Of a stretch of 64,000 nucleotides of DNA, positions 11,455 through 24,246 are shown piece after piece. Source of the stretch: Paragyromitra xinjiangensis. Its lineage: Eukaryota; Ascomycota; Pezizomycetes; Pezizales; Discinaceae. Under the pieces are notes generated by a model. It was not told where the DNA came from, did not search any database, and saw only the letters and a program-made list of their open reading frames with translations. A program made the position numbers and the translations under genes. Each line of letters opens with the position of its first letter. Within the stretch, counting starts at the first letter, position 1. The stretch lies in assembly GCA_038503065.1 (NCBI GenBank), contig JBCAMK010000020.1, positions 372,001 through 436,000 of the forward strand. The letters are read 5' to 3'.

Positions 11455-14400
11455 GATGTCTAGCTGTGGGGCGATTTATTATGTTAAGTTGATAGCGTGT
11501 TCTCTGGTATAAATTACTCTCAAAAAGAAGATAAAAGTATGATATTTATAGCAAGTTTTGTGAGTGAGTACATATTCCCATGTCGCAAGCCTGTAGATTC
11601 TCCATACGAACGGTTTGGATATTTCGGTGTTGACTCATGTATTAGAGTTCTGAATAGAAGGGTTTTCGGTCACCATAGTCGCCCACTGCGTAGTCATTAA
11701 AATTGGCGAACTGCAAAATGGCGAACGGGAAAATCTATATCAAGATAATTAGTTCCCTACCACGTGCCTAACTATAACTGAAGCTAGGTTTCCGTCTCTT
11801 GAAACATAAATCCGTCACATGAGCAGTTTTCGCATTAGCCATTGAATCTAACAGGGTTTTCGCAGTCTCGCGTGTCCAGCAATAGGTCGAAGCGCAGAAG
11901 TGCCTATGACGAATCCAAACCCCCATAGGAACAACATTAATATTTCAAACGTGGGCCTGTGACGAGCGTTACCATACAAAACCTCATCATCTATCATGAA
12001 AAAGTATTTCGCGACTGCCAGGTGTAAAACTTCGAAAGGAAAGATAGTATTCCTCCTTCAAAGAAGCGACGTTTTATGATCCCGGATAGATCCATCTAAA
12101 GCTCAAAATTCTCAGGATCAAACCTCTCAGCATCCGAATCACATTCAACGGAGAGTTCTGTAATTATGTCTGTCTCGTGACTCTTGTTTCAGTCAGTTTT
12201 GCGCCCGTGACAGCAAACACGAAAACACAAGATGAATGGTCTTGCTGGTGTTGGTAAAAGGCATAGAATCCACAAGTCGGACCCGAAACGGGCTCACCGT
12301 CTGGATGTCTTCACAAGGAGGTCTGCCCTCGAAAAAGAGAGCGGAGAAACGGAAGCTCATAAGTTCAACCTGTACGAAAACGATTACTCGTTCTCCGGTC
12401 ACTTCCCCAGAAGAAACCAATCACATCCCCACGTGGGTAGTAACCAGAATTCTCGAGTGACGCTCTATGACTTCTGCGGAATCAGGTTCCCTGCATAATC
12501 GCTACCCGAGATAGGCATGTACCGCCGAAGATAATGTACAGCTGTTTTTGGACCGCTTGGCACTAGCGTTTTGGTGTGTTACTCCTTCCGTCGACATCGA
12601 CGATTCCCATGCGTATCGGAATTTAACTATTGAAGAGCCTTACGAGGATGTCTGATACAGTTTTCTGATGTTCCAACACAAAGATAAGACTTTACGAAGC
12701 GGGTAAATTATTTCGATAGCTAGGAAACAAACATTCTTTGTGTGTACCGGTAATTCCGAAGCTGGTACTCGCGATCGATGAGGTGTTACGGATGGAGTAG
12801 ATATTCGATCGATTATGTACATAACCTTCAATCCCGGAATATAAGGCGTTTTCTGATATTTCAATCAGTTAGATTACACTGCAGGAACAGTCACCTACAT
12901 ACATACATGAAAGGGCAAAAATTATGCGGAATAATTGGGAGAAACATACCTGTACCGCGTGCTACTCCTCTATCAGTAGAGTAGTAAATAGCAACCTTCT
13001 TTTTCGCTCCTGATCTCGATTGGTAAAATACACTTAGAATATCATTTCCAATGGGAGAAATACAATATCGAGAGCTGTGCCAATCACCGATCGGGCCATA
13101 CTCGACAGTAGGTATGAGTTTTCGGTGATCATCCCAGAGTTTTGAAAATGCGACGGTAATGATAGTGTTTTGATATAGACGCAGATAGTTGCAATAATTA
13201 GAGTAGATCTCTTGGACGTTGGAGCGGGGTCACCCAAGCCCCGGAGAGTGAGAATGATCGCCAGTGTTAACATGTCAGTCCTTCATTCCGCCATCCTGTT
13301 AGTTTCGTCATAGTACAATTCATCCCCAATGAGTTTGGTACATGTACTCACTGAGTTTTCAAGCCTATCATTACCGATTAGGAAGACGTAAGCGAAGGCT
13401 GTAAGAAGTTGAATGTGAGCTGTCGCCTTGAAGGCCAATTATTTTAAGTCCTTACACCAGCTAATACACTTTAGTAATGGTGAAATTTCAAAACTCAGTA
13501 AGTATAAAATTGTATATTGTCAATGTTTTTTGAACATGTGTCCCGACACATATGTGCTACTGCGAGTGAGAGAATATTTAGTGTTGATAGGATCAACGTA
13601 AGGAGGGGTAAAACGTGGAAAAAGCGCTGGCAATCCGAATGGCTAGGCATAACTCAAAAATTATACAACAAAAGCATAACCGAACTGCGATATAGAATCG
13701 GGCGAGGCTCAGAATACACCAGTAAGCATTGGAAATGGGAAACATCAACGTTGTGTACCTGAAGGGATTTCAGTCTCACCTGGGATCGAAAAACAAAAAC
13801 CCACTCAATTTTACGCACCCAAGTCGCGAATTGATAAAGCAACGAAACAAACCAAACAACTCGCCATTTGCTTTCCTTTTATTTTCTCTCCTGCCTTATC
13901 GCAGCATGCTGCTAGTTTCCTTCCCGCAGCGTTTATAGTTTTGGATTATTGATTCACGGAGGTGGTGATCATGAGATCAAGAGATCATGTTGGTTGCCGG
14001 TGGATCCACGAATGAGATTCGTTGGATGTGCCGGGCGGATGGCACTTGGTGCCTTTGGTGTCTTTGTCGAGAATGATGAAATATGATCAAGAGCAGAACC
14101 CAGGTTTCTAGTAAGGCGAACAAGCAATTACCAATTGCAAGTTGTTCATTTTGATGAGCCTTAGGCCTGCGGCGTACATGGGTGAGAATCCTGTACTCTA
14201 GGACTCGGCTCCCCGCATTCCTAAGAAGTGGCCAAATTTATCTCTCGTCTAGGCGCAGAATAGAAAGTAAAGTTGCTTTTGTTTCGAATCAACTCCTGAA
14301 AGTAGGCCACCAAGAGACCAGGACCCACTCGTGATGGAGTAGGAGCTCTTGGGGCCTGGAGCGACGACGTTGGCGGTGTCTCAGTCCGCGGAGATCAACA

Positions 14401-17400
14401 AGATTGACTGAGATTCTGCTCACATGACCACCGCCGGAGTGCCGGGAAACAACATCAAACAAGGCACTTGTCCGCTGACCCCCATCCTTTTGCGGGAAAT
14501 GATACTCAGGTACCCGCCGACGTCCGCGCGCGTGCGCGCACTTTCCCCAAAGACCAAGACCAGGGACTTGGCTCATCTCAAACCCAGGAAGAAAAAAAAC
14601 TTTAGCGGAAAAAAAAAAACTTCTCTTTTTTTAACTCGTTTTTCTTTTCTTCTTTCACCCGCATGATCTAAGAAATCTGTACTTTATTTATTCTGAGCAG
14701 ATTTCGTTTGCATGAACACCATTGACAGACCACCCCACACTAGCCCCACGAAAAAAAAATATGTTGTAGCCGCGGCCCATGGTGTTTATGTTTTGTTTAT
14801 CGGCGCGCCGTGGTGTTTCTTTTTTTTCCCCGCCCAGCCGTTACCGCAAGTACCGATGTATGAGTACATACATACACGCCATTAATAGCCTCAATTACTG
14901 TGCGCGCTGTGCCGCGTACAACTTCCTTACCGCTTCGGTAGTCGGTTAGTCCTGGTACAAGCTTTGATCTCACAATCATCCATGTAAAGATTGCGAGATC
15001 TGTAAAACCGAGCCGCTTCTAGATGACTGAACCTGCTCTGGAGTACAAACCACCTCATAGCCAACGAAAGTGGCCTGTCCGACCCGACTGGCCGAAACAT
15101 CGTATGAGATGCGTTTTCGTTCGGTTTCGGTTGTGGAAAAATTTCTTCTCACACCCTCACTCATTACTCCGCCCTTCTCCTTCACCCGCGGCGATTCCCC
15201 GGCCGGCCGAGCGGGAGGGGATAAAGTCGTCCCATCGAGGGATTGAAAGGCATCAGAGAGCGACGGTCAATGATCGATGATCAAAAAATGTCGTCGCTAT
15301 AGAAGCTGAAGGTAAGACATGACGTCGTCGCGAGGGAGGGGCGATCAAGCGAGGTACGTGGACGACTGCGCAAAACCGTAAAACACCCTGCAACCCATAT
15401 CATGAAATTCATCTATTGGAGGATATCTCCACAAAGCATACGGTAAAGCAAATCCTTTCGTTTATCAATACTCGCTCAGCCAGCCTCGCCTGCCCAGTCT
15501 TATTTCCGACGGAGGGCGCATAGCTACATGTACCTTCTGCAGGAAGAAAAAAAAAAAGAAGAGGCGTTCGAGCTAAAACCCGAACTTTGCTTTTTTTTAT
15601 TGTGCTTCGTTTAGATGATGTAAATAGTAAACGAAGCGATATCGCTCCCCACCGCCCCGCTCCGCACCCCCGCTATTCTGACCGCACCAGGTAAACGACG
15701 AGCAAGTTGCCCGCCGTGGTGGTAACATTTCGGTTCGGATTAAAACAGGCTCGCAGGGTGAGCACCTCCTGCTGCTGCACGGATTTAGCCGCGACAAGTA
15801 GATAATGCAAGATTACACACGACGTGAAAGCTTGAGGGGGGTTGGTGGGGTGGGTTACATCATTACCCGATAGAAAGGGTTGTGCATTTTGTGGATGCAT
15901 CCTGGGGTAAGCGTGCAGATTAGTTCGCTACGCCCAACTGCCGCGAGATACCTCTACGTTCTATATCTGTCGTGTGCGTGCGTTCCAAATGAAACCAACC
16001 CTCCCGTTGAGAGCAGAGCATTAGTGCACGGGGAAGTGGGTGGTATAACATATCCAACAGTGGCAACAGTGATGAAGGCGCAAAGGCTCGATTCCAAGGA
16101 CAAAGGCCGCTTGTAAGCTGTCATACCCGCAGGCGAAGAGAGATTCGTCGTGCACGTTGCTGTCCATCATACATCCTCCAAGGAACTCGGAAAGATTAAC
16201 GATAGCTAACGCCGGTCCGGCTTGCAGTTGGACCGAGCGACTGGCTGTTGTAGCCTGTAGGCCTCGTGAACGCGGACGCGAACGCATGGCTGGGGGCCGA
16301 TTTCCTGCGTCCAACGTACGTAGCGTTGATAGTCCTCAGTACTTACGCAGTGATCGCCCCTCAACATGAGGAGGGGAAGCAGGGCCCAATTTCACATGAC
16401 GATGCTACTACATACACATCTCGGTAGATAGAATCATACCAATCCTCGAGCATGGGATTCCAGATCCCACAAGTACCTAGATACCGGGTTGGATTCATCT
16501 CCGCGACCCGCGGGTAGGAAGAAACGTTCCGCTACTGTATGTGCGTGAAGTCTATCTAATCTTAGTGGCTGTGGCGGTTCTCCTTGGCCCGGATCTATCA
16601 AGATCTAAGACCGGAGAACGGTGGAAGAGAAGCTGATGTGTCCACTACTGCCCTGCTCTGCTCTACATGCAAGTGACTATCCAAGCCCGCAAAGTTCAAG
16701 CGAGCATGTGCACTTTGGCTTGTACACAGCCCACGTGCTCGTGGTTTAGTAAGGTGTCTCTTTGTTGGAAGTAAAAAAAAAAAGACCCATGCAGGTGTAG
16801 GTTTCTGGTACGGAAGCGTCATCCCTCCCCCACTCTCCCTCCTCGTAAGTCATAGCGGTACGAAATCCCAAAGGTTTGCAGATAAAAGCAAAGCGTAATG
16901 CGGAGATAGAGTGGAATCCCAGAGAAAAGTTCCCTGCATATCCACCAGCTCCGTGGGCAGTTTCTGTTCTGCCATTCGCCGCTTCAACGGATGTGCACCA
17001 ATTAGCCTGGATTTTCCCCCTCCACCCGTTGCTCAGACACCTATTTCCTCGGTGCTGGTGCTCTCTGTCTGGCCAGGTCTGCAGAGGGTCCGCATTGCAT
17101 TGCGTTCTGCATTGCAGTAAACAGGGTTCACGAGAATGGTAGGAAAATATCAATTACATCTGAGATCTGGGTTGCAGGCGCATCTGCGACGGACGAGCTT
17201 GTTTCGTAAAAGTTTAGCTGAACCTTGACCAAACGAACACCCTCCCCTCTTATCGCCGCGCTAGCAATGCCCACACCACTCCCTTACGTCTGATCTGGCC
17301 GCACTTGCCTCCCCCACAATCGTCACCATAACCCACACTATAGCCCGGTCTTGGGGTCTTAGGCACTAGAAAGAACAATATATAAGGACTGCCTTCTATC

Positions 17401-17526
17401 CCCTTCTGCTCTTCTCATCAACCAGCCAGCCATCCAAACATCCTCTCGAGCATCCTTCGGAACAGTCTTCAGGAACAGTTTTCAACTCAAGCTTCTATCC
17501 TCTAACTACCAACAAACACTACCAAA
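11455..17526. other. 6-kb gene desert upstream of the small Ser-rich protein gene
   Basis: The first 2.5 kb is AT-rich and broken in every frame. From about 14.3 kb the composition becomes more GC-rich with CG-rich patches, including 16 bp of alternating CG/CA at 14525-14540. TACATGTA occurs at 13339-13346 and 15525-15532. Short open frames (up to 135 codons near 16746-17153) lack motifs and overlap on both strands, so I do not call them. The GC-rich 3 kb nearest the TATA box may be an extended regulatory region or carry a non-coding transcript; this is inference. Confidence 0.45.
17379..17387 (+). promoter_or_regulatory. TATA box of the small protein gene
   Basis: TATATAAGG lies 140 bp before the ATG at 17527. 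It is followed by a CT-rich then CA-rich leader typical of highly expressed fungal genes. The match and position support a core promoter. The transcription start is not visible. Confidence 0.65.
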
Positions 17527-17859
17527 ATGAACTCTGCTTCCGAGAACACTGCCCGTGCTGGAGAGGCTCCTCGCGCTACTTCCGCGATCCGCAGGCCCAC
17601 TACCTTCTTGTGCCTTGCACCTGTCCATTCTGCTAGCTTCCCCAAGCAGCCCCAGTCCCCCAAGTTGACTCCTACCAACGCGGGCTCTGCGATCGAGACC
17701 CCTCTGAACTCTCCTCTCCTCGGGCCCTCCATCTCCCGCAACAGACGCAGCTCTACCTCATCCATCGGCAGTGTCAACGAGAAGCGACGATTCCTCAAGT
17801 TGGGACCCGTCTTCTGGGGAGGTGCCATCGGCGAGAACGATTACGCCATTGAGGACTAA
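17527..17859 (+). CDS. small basic Ser/Pro-rich protein, unknown function
   Basis: This is an intronless frame of 110 aa with a good start context (CAAAATGA). The protein is rich in Ser, Pro, Ala and Arg, with an SRNRRSSTSSIGS stretch that looks like a phosphorylatable basic segment. A compact C-terminal motif follows (EKRRFLKLGPVFWGG, then an acidic end). I see no signal peptide or membrane segment. I have an impression that small ascomycete proteins share the RRFLKLGPV-type ending, but I cannot name a family and assign no function. Strong codon regularity, a clear TATA box, a CT-rich leader and a long T-rich 3' region argue that this is a real, probably strongly expressed gene. It stands alone, with 6 kb empty upstream. 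Confidence 0.78.
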   Translation: MNSASENTARAGEAPRATSAIRRPTTFLCLAPVHSASFPKQPQSPKLTPTNAGSAIETPLNSPLLGPSISRNRRSSTSSIGSVNEKRRFLKLGPVFWGGAIGENDYAIED

Positions 17860-20219
17860 ACATCTCTTCATAACCGAGTCAATCGCTGAGGACGAGCTTG
17901 GGACGATGTTTCTATAAACGGGCGTTTCTTTTTCATAAATATGCTTATACCGATTGTTTTTTTTCTTCGGTGGAGTCCGAATGAGTTGTGGGAGTTGCTT
18001 TGCGCGGCGGGATACAGGAGTTTAGTTTTTGTGGCCTTCGGGTAGTCTTTTTTTTCTTCTTCTTTTTTCTTCTTTTTTTCTGAAGATTATCTGTTATGGA
18101 TGTTAACTTTCTCATCTGTGCTCATTGACGATGGACTTTTTCTTTGTAATACTTGCTTCAACGGAGTGTGCATCGGGTTCATGTTTTTGGTTTGCTGGCT
18201 GGTCTTCGGGGAAGGGTTTTATTATGTTGTCGGACTTTGAGGCTCTTTTATTATATAACTGGTTCCCTGTGGACACAAAAAAAATATAACCTCAATTGAT
18301 CTTCATATTATCTCGCAACCGCCCTCCTGATTGGGGAGTATTTGTGTGACTTTTTGGCAGCGAACAGCCGCACATTGTGATACCGAGAACACTTGGCGAC
18401 TGCTTGGAAAGGGGCGCACGGTACCGCCGCTCGTTGCGGTGGAGGTTGGATGTTTCATTTTACTAGAAAAGGGAAGGTGATCCCGTAATGGGGAAGCCGA
18501 TATGGGGTCGAATAGCAACGGCCAGTTAGACAAGGCTGGAAGAAAAAACCAGAGGTTATTTACCCCAGAGAAAGCACGGAAGGGAGGGGTGTGAGTGTGT
18601 GTGTGTTTAGGAGCACGAGCTTTTAGAAAGGATTGGTGATGAATTGATGGCGAAAATGTGAGGCATTGAATTAACTGCTGTTCCGTGCATCTACCGTGAA
18701 AGAAGTCAGAAGAAATGTCCAGGACTGGCGACAAGACGAGAGTGCTGGGTTAGCGGTGTTTATGAGGGCCAGTAGCGAGGGATTCTTGCCGCCGGGAAGG
18801 ACAGGGCAGCACAATGGCTGGTCGGGAGCGGGACCATGGCGCCCAAATTCATTTCCCAGTGCCCAGAACGAGGCTCCGTTCAAGGTTCAGGTGAGTGCGC
18901 CAATACCAACCGAGGAAAACGCACACCGCTTGTTTCTCTCCCCCCCGTTTGTTGAACCTGCAGCCTTCTTTCGCTTCCTGTGTCTGGGGTGCTTTCTGTT
19001 CCTTTTCTGTATATTTTTTAGGGTCTGCCTCGGTCTTTTCCCAGATTCTGTTGCCTTAAACCGTTATTTTCTCGCCTCGCAAGCAATCAAGTCAGCCGCA
19101 GCGTTCGTTGCTTGCCTGCTTGCCCTGGCATTGAATAATAATAATAATAACAATACATCATACATACATACATACACATACATACAGTACCAGCGGTTCG
19201 GAGTGTGTATCATACCAGTCACTCGGGCAATCAGTCAATCAGTCAGTAGTCCCCGACACGGCAGCCAGAGAGAGTTACTCTATCTCTAGATTTCCCAACT
19301 TGCGAAATCGGTTACCGCGGGAACACTCTCTTCGATTCCCTTTTCTGCAATTGAAATCCACACCAATTTCTTTCACATCGCAAAGTATACGACGTCGGAT
19401 CTTCCGCTGTACGGTTATCGTTATACTCCCGCCGTCCGCCTTCTCGCTTCTCGCTTCGCTTCTCTAAATTTCCCTTTTCATCGATTTTATTTTTTATTTT
19501 AAATTGATTCCTGGCCTGGACCTCTCTCTCTCCTCTCCTGTCCAAACCCAAAGGTTCTTCGACCCCCAGCCCTGCTGTTTTAGCCGTCCTCCATTCGTTG
19601 GCGCTGTCACCTAATCAGAAAACACAACCAACACCCATCGACGCTCATTAAACTTCCCTCACACTCTCTAATTCATTCATCGTCAGGTCGTTCTCTTCCC
19701 TGACCCACCCCCCCCCCCCCCATCACCCGTCCAACACTACCTTCCATCACCGTGAGAATCTTTCACCATCTCTTCCTCCTCCCACACCCCCCCCCTTTCC
19801 TTCTCTTCTTGCCCCCCTCCGGGAACGAGCTCCTGCCCCGACCGTCTCCTTTTCAACCATTCCCCTCCCGACGTCGTTGCTCCGGCTGGATCCTCTTCTC
19901 GTTCCCCCTGTTTCCCTTCTGCGCGGCTGAACTAAAGTACTCGTTCTTTTCTCAGAAAGACCACTTTCTTAGTTTTGGGTTCTAGGGGCAGGTTCATCTG
20001 GGCTTTTACTGTTTATTTATTATTTCTTCTTCTGTCCTTCGCGTGGGAGGAGGAGGTCGAGAGATCCATCCAGCAAGGATAAGCGAGAAGAGAAGGAAAC
20101 AGGAGCAAAACAGGAACGCGATCAATTCTTTTTCGCAGTGTCAGAACCGTCTTTTTGTTCCTTTTTTTTCTCTTCTTTGATTCTTCTAGACGAAGTGCTG
20201 TGGTAGACTTTCACGCAAG
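17860..20219. other. 3' region plus long leader of the PSR1-like gene
   Basis: The T-rich 3' end of the small gene (to about 18290) is followed by a pyrimidine-rich stretch leading to the ATG at 20220, probably promoter and 5' UTR. It contains simple repeats at 19133-19186 and a 14-C tract at 19708-19721. A 197-codon open frame near 18696-19289 contains these microsatellites and is not called. Confidence 0.5.
19133..19186. repeat. compound microsatellite (AAT)n-(ATAC)n
   Basis: An AAT run passes into repeated ATAC units, interrupted once. It lies in the presumed promoter/leader of the PSR1-like gene. Confidence 0.85.
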
Positions 20220-22248
20220 ATGGATTCGGAGGAAACAGTACCTGTGAATGGGAATGGGGGCGTAGCGATCGCGCAGGAGCCTAAAGCTCATCCTACCGTA
20301 ACGGGTGCGTCGTCTTGTCATCTTCATACCCCCCTCCATCACGTCAAATCATAGCTTTGTCTTTCATTTATCCTTTCCCCCCCCCATCCTACCCGTTTAA
20401 GGCCTTGCATGTGCTACAGCGTACTGATTATGTACTATCTATCATAGATTCATCAAGCCCTACACTTCCAGTGCGCTCTTCATCAATTCCGGCTCCGGAC
20501 GATGCTGCTTCAAAGCTTCCGCCTTCAGAATCGACTGTCAGCCCTACAGCCTTGGATACTAACGCATCTTCCTCTCAGAAGCGAAATTCTTTGTTGGCTG
20601 CTCCTACCCGGACATCTTCCACTAAGAACGCTGCCGAGCATTCGCCCACGTCGACGAGCAGCACCGCTGTAACAGCAACTGGGGACGTTGACGCCACGTC
20701 TACTGCTAGCCGGAAAAGGCGGAGGAGACGTGAGGGCGGGAGTAGTGCGAGTAGTGTGACTGGGGAAGAAGGCCGAAGTCATAAGCAAGGGGGGATAGGG
20801 AGGTTCTTTCATTTCTTATGCTGTCGTTCTACGGATGATGAAATGGCCCTGGCTACACGCAAGGTCAGTATAAGGCCTACTTCACCATCCCGAAGATCAA
20901 CACCAGTCGCAGGGCATAAGGTCATTCCAAAGGAGAGCGAATCGAAGGATGCTGTAGATGCCGAGAAGACCGGGGAGGATGCTGGAGCGAGCAAGGGTAT
21001 ACCAGAGGGTTCATCGGTACCTTTAGTCACACAAACTCCGGGAGGTGGGGAGAAGGATGACGACAAGATCGTGACAGCAGGTGTGCTTGTTGGGGAGGAG
21101 ATTGTGGTAAAGGATAACTCTACGGCTGAGGGAGCTAGTGGGGTGGATGGGGGGAAGGGGCTATCGCTGTTGGATACCACACCTACCGTTACTGTGCAGG
21201 CCCCCACCCCAACGGCACCAGTTAGCGAGAAAGATGACGCTTCCTCGCCAGAGCCTGGTCCCACTTCACCTCCAGAATCGCCAACAGAATCGATATTCAC
21301 AAAGGAGGAAGACGTTGAGATGAGAGATGTCCACTCAGATGATGCTTCAAGTGATGATGGCCAAAAAAGTACCCCGCTTCCCGTGGTGGCGCCCCCACGT
21401 GAGCAAGAGCCGCCGCGGGGTGATAGCGATTCCGACGATGAGTCGGATTCAGGACAGGTCCACGGACACGGCGGCGAACTGGTACAGACACCACCGGCGG
21501 AAGAAGGGCAGAAGTGGCTGTTACCCCCCGTCGCGCCTAGGTTTGAGGGGAAGAAATGCTTGGTGTTGGATTTGGATGAAACTTTGGTTCACAGTAGTTT
21601 CAAAGTATGTCAACCCTCTACAGCGGCTGCGATTTCCATCCGATATTTGCCTAGATGCTAAGAGTGGAAATAGGTATTACACCAAGCCGACTTCACCATC
21701 CCGGTCGAGATCGAAGGTAACTATCACAACGTCTACGTCATCAAAAGGCCTGGGGTCGATCAGTTTATGAAGAGGGTCGGAGAGCTGTATGAAGTTGTTG
21801 TATTCACAGCTTCCGTCTCAAAGGTGGTTATCCCCCTCTAGCTGTCTTTGGAAAATGTCTAATATGTGGTTTCAGTATGGCGATCCGTTACTCGATCAGC
21901 TTGATATCCACCACGTCGTCCACCATAGGCTTTTTAGGGAGAGTTGTTTTAACCACCAAGGCAACTACGTCAAGGTACGTATTATTCATCCTGGCGTTAT
22001 GGTTTGGATGCTGATTAGTTCTGTTTCTTTTTTAGGATCTCTCCCAGCTGGGTCGCGATCTTAAGGATACAATCATCATCGATAACTCCCCAACAAGTTA
22101 CATTTTCCATCCCCAGCATGCGGTTCCCATCAGCAGTTGGTTTTCGGATGCGCATGATAACGAGCTTCTGGACTTGATTCCGGTGCTTGAGGATTTGTCC
22201 ACAAGGGACGTACGAGATGTCACCCTAGTTTTGGATGTTTCACTTTAA
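20220..22248 (+). CDS. PSR1: Psr1/Psr2-type HAD phosphatase (CTD-phosphatase-like)
   Basis: There are five exons: 20220-20304, 20448-21604, 21674-21823, 21876-21974 and 22036-22248. The product is 567 aa. The C-terminal domain starts with [18 protein letters not shown], whose DLDET (residues 403-407) is the DxDxT catalytic signature of SCP/FCP phosphatases. It continues through [42 protein letters not shown] and [10 protein letters not shown]. The long N-terminal half is low-complexity (Ser/Thr/acidic) with a basic block and a CC pair at residues 153-154, a possible lipidation site. Yeast Psr1/Psr2 are plasma-membrane phosphatases that act with Whi2 in the general stress response and sodium tolerance. 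Membrane anchoring here would have to use the internal CC. The third intron uses an unusual GTGGTT donor, accepted because SVSK-YGDP is the conserved junction. Confidence 0.92.
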
Positions 22249-24246
22249 GCGCAATATTTCCGGAATGATGTGATGGTATATGTTGGTGCTTGATCTTTCT
22301 TCGTGTGTATTTGTGTTGAGGTGATATCTGGTGTTTTTTGTACTGTCTGTACACTGCATTATTTCCTTAGGGATGGGCAAAAAACAACAAAAGTGGGATT
22401 GTTTGAAGAAGGAAACCGATCTAATAAAAAATGGGCGATATAAGGAGGACTGGTAAATACAAAAATACCATGGGTGTGTGGGCGATGGGCATACGTTGCG
22501 GGATCTTCATTCTAAGCTTGTTATAATTGCCAGGAGCACGGGTCTTTTGTTTTGAGTCTGGTTGCTTTTTTCTCTTCGAGGTTCCTGTCTAGCCGTGTTT
22601 CCTTTTGTCAACTTGATTCCCTTTTTTCTTCTATTTCTTTGTGTTTGTTAACCATTTGTGGTTGTGATTTGTGTTGCGATTTGCAAACGGTGAGAGGATC
22701 AAATATTCTCACCTAGCTGCTAGCTGGCCACTGCTGCCATTTTTTATTTATCTCGTCCCTTTCTTTTGTAATGTTTTGATCTTAGTATCTACCCACTTTA
22801 CCCTTTTCTTTTTCTGTATCTTTTCCTTTATACCTCACTCTATCTCTTTCTCCTGTCACTAGGATGCATACTTATTAGCCCCCTTTAACTCTACCTTTAC
22901 CTACTGTGTGTAGTATCTATTCAAAACAACCCTACTACTACTACTCTCTAACTATGATTCTCTACTCGCATGGTTCTTTGCCTTGGGCTGGCTTGCTTTT
23001 TATAGCTGGGACGGTATAAGGTATCTTTGTGCGGGGTCTCTTGAACTATTACTGTTTTGCCGTGGTTGATTTTGTTTTCGTTCTAGCGTTTTCTTACTTT
23101 CTTTTGTACAAGTTCTCTGTCTGCTTTTTTTTCTTCCCTTTCCTTGCACATTCCCTATTCGAGTCGTTCGTGATATCACTGATACTGATTCTTCCCTGCT
23201 TGATTGTTGCTTTTGTCGGCTTTATTTCTTCTTCTTGATCCGCCTTTGACGCGGTGGGGAAAAGTTTTTTTTTGAGGCGAGCAGTCAGTGTCATAGCGTT
23301 TGGGATTATTATTTTTTTCCGTCCATTCGAATTAAGACTGCGTTGCTACTGAGGGTACTGCTGCCGTGGGGTTTTTTGTAATGGTGAGTGAGGTGAGGCG
23401 AGGAGGAGATGAGATGAGAGATGTAGATGACATCTTCAGTAGGGAACAAGAAGGGTTCGGGGGGGAACTGGATTCGAAGGAAGGGAAGGGAAGGAAAAAA
23501 AATATTATCTATACATATTGCACTCGCAACTTTTTGCATTGCGATTCGTATTTTCAGTCTATACGTAAAAAATACATATACATATGGTCACTTTCGTCTG
23601 GCCTGGCCGTTACGTCGACTCTTGTGATAATTCATACCTTATGTGTTATTTCAAATCGGTCCTGAATCTAGGTACCTTCGCATCTGGCGCACCACCGAGA
23701 TTACAATTTTCGCAGGTTGCCCGGTGGGTCCATTGGAACCTGGTCGAACCCGCCTATTATGTGTAGGCATGTATGTATGAGTGGACCATATGAGCTTTGC
23801 GGTTTATGTAGGGTATGTATTAACGTTCAGTAAATAGACCCTTGCAGCAAGCAGCGAGGGAGGGTGAGGAGGAGAGGGAAAAAGGCGTTGGTCACGTTAT
23901 GTAGATTATGGAATACCCCGCGAGAAGGCCCAAGCCAAAAAGAAAAACACGACACACGACAACCAACGCAACTGCCTTTCAATTATCCGCTGCTTCATGA
24001 CGACTACCCAGCCGCAACGATAGAAAAAAAAAAAAAGAAGAGATAAATCAACACAAAACCGCCGTGATTTATAAAGCCGATTGGTCCAAGTCGAGCTTAC
24101 CTGTAAGCGGGGCTGCGGAACGGGGAAGGGGGAGAAAAAAAAATACCTATAGATAAATACCCCGCTTCGTTAACGGCAGCAGGAAGCTAGGTAGCTAGGT
24201 CAGCTAGTCACAAAGGAACGAACACAAGAAAAATTATAGTAACACG
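22249..24246. other. intergenic, T-rich
   Basis: This is 3' UTR-like sequence of the phosphatase, then about 1.5 kb of T- and C-rich sequence, then the SDS22 promoter side. Open frames here have hydrophobic low-complexity translations due to T-richness. No gene is supported. Confidence 0.5.

Noticed and set aside
18696..19289. 197-codon plus-strand open frame
   Set aside because: It runs through an AAT/ATAC microsatellite (poly-Asn and Tyr/Thr/His translation), has no domain, and lies in the leader region of the phosphatase gene.
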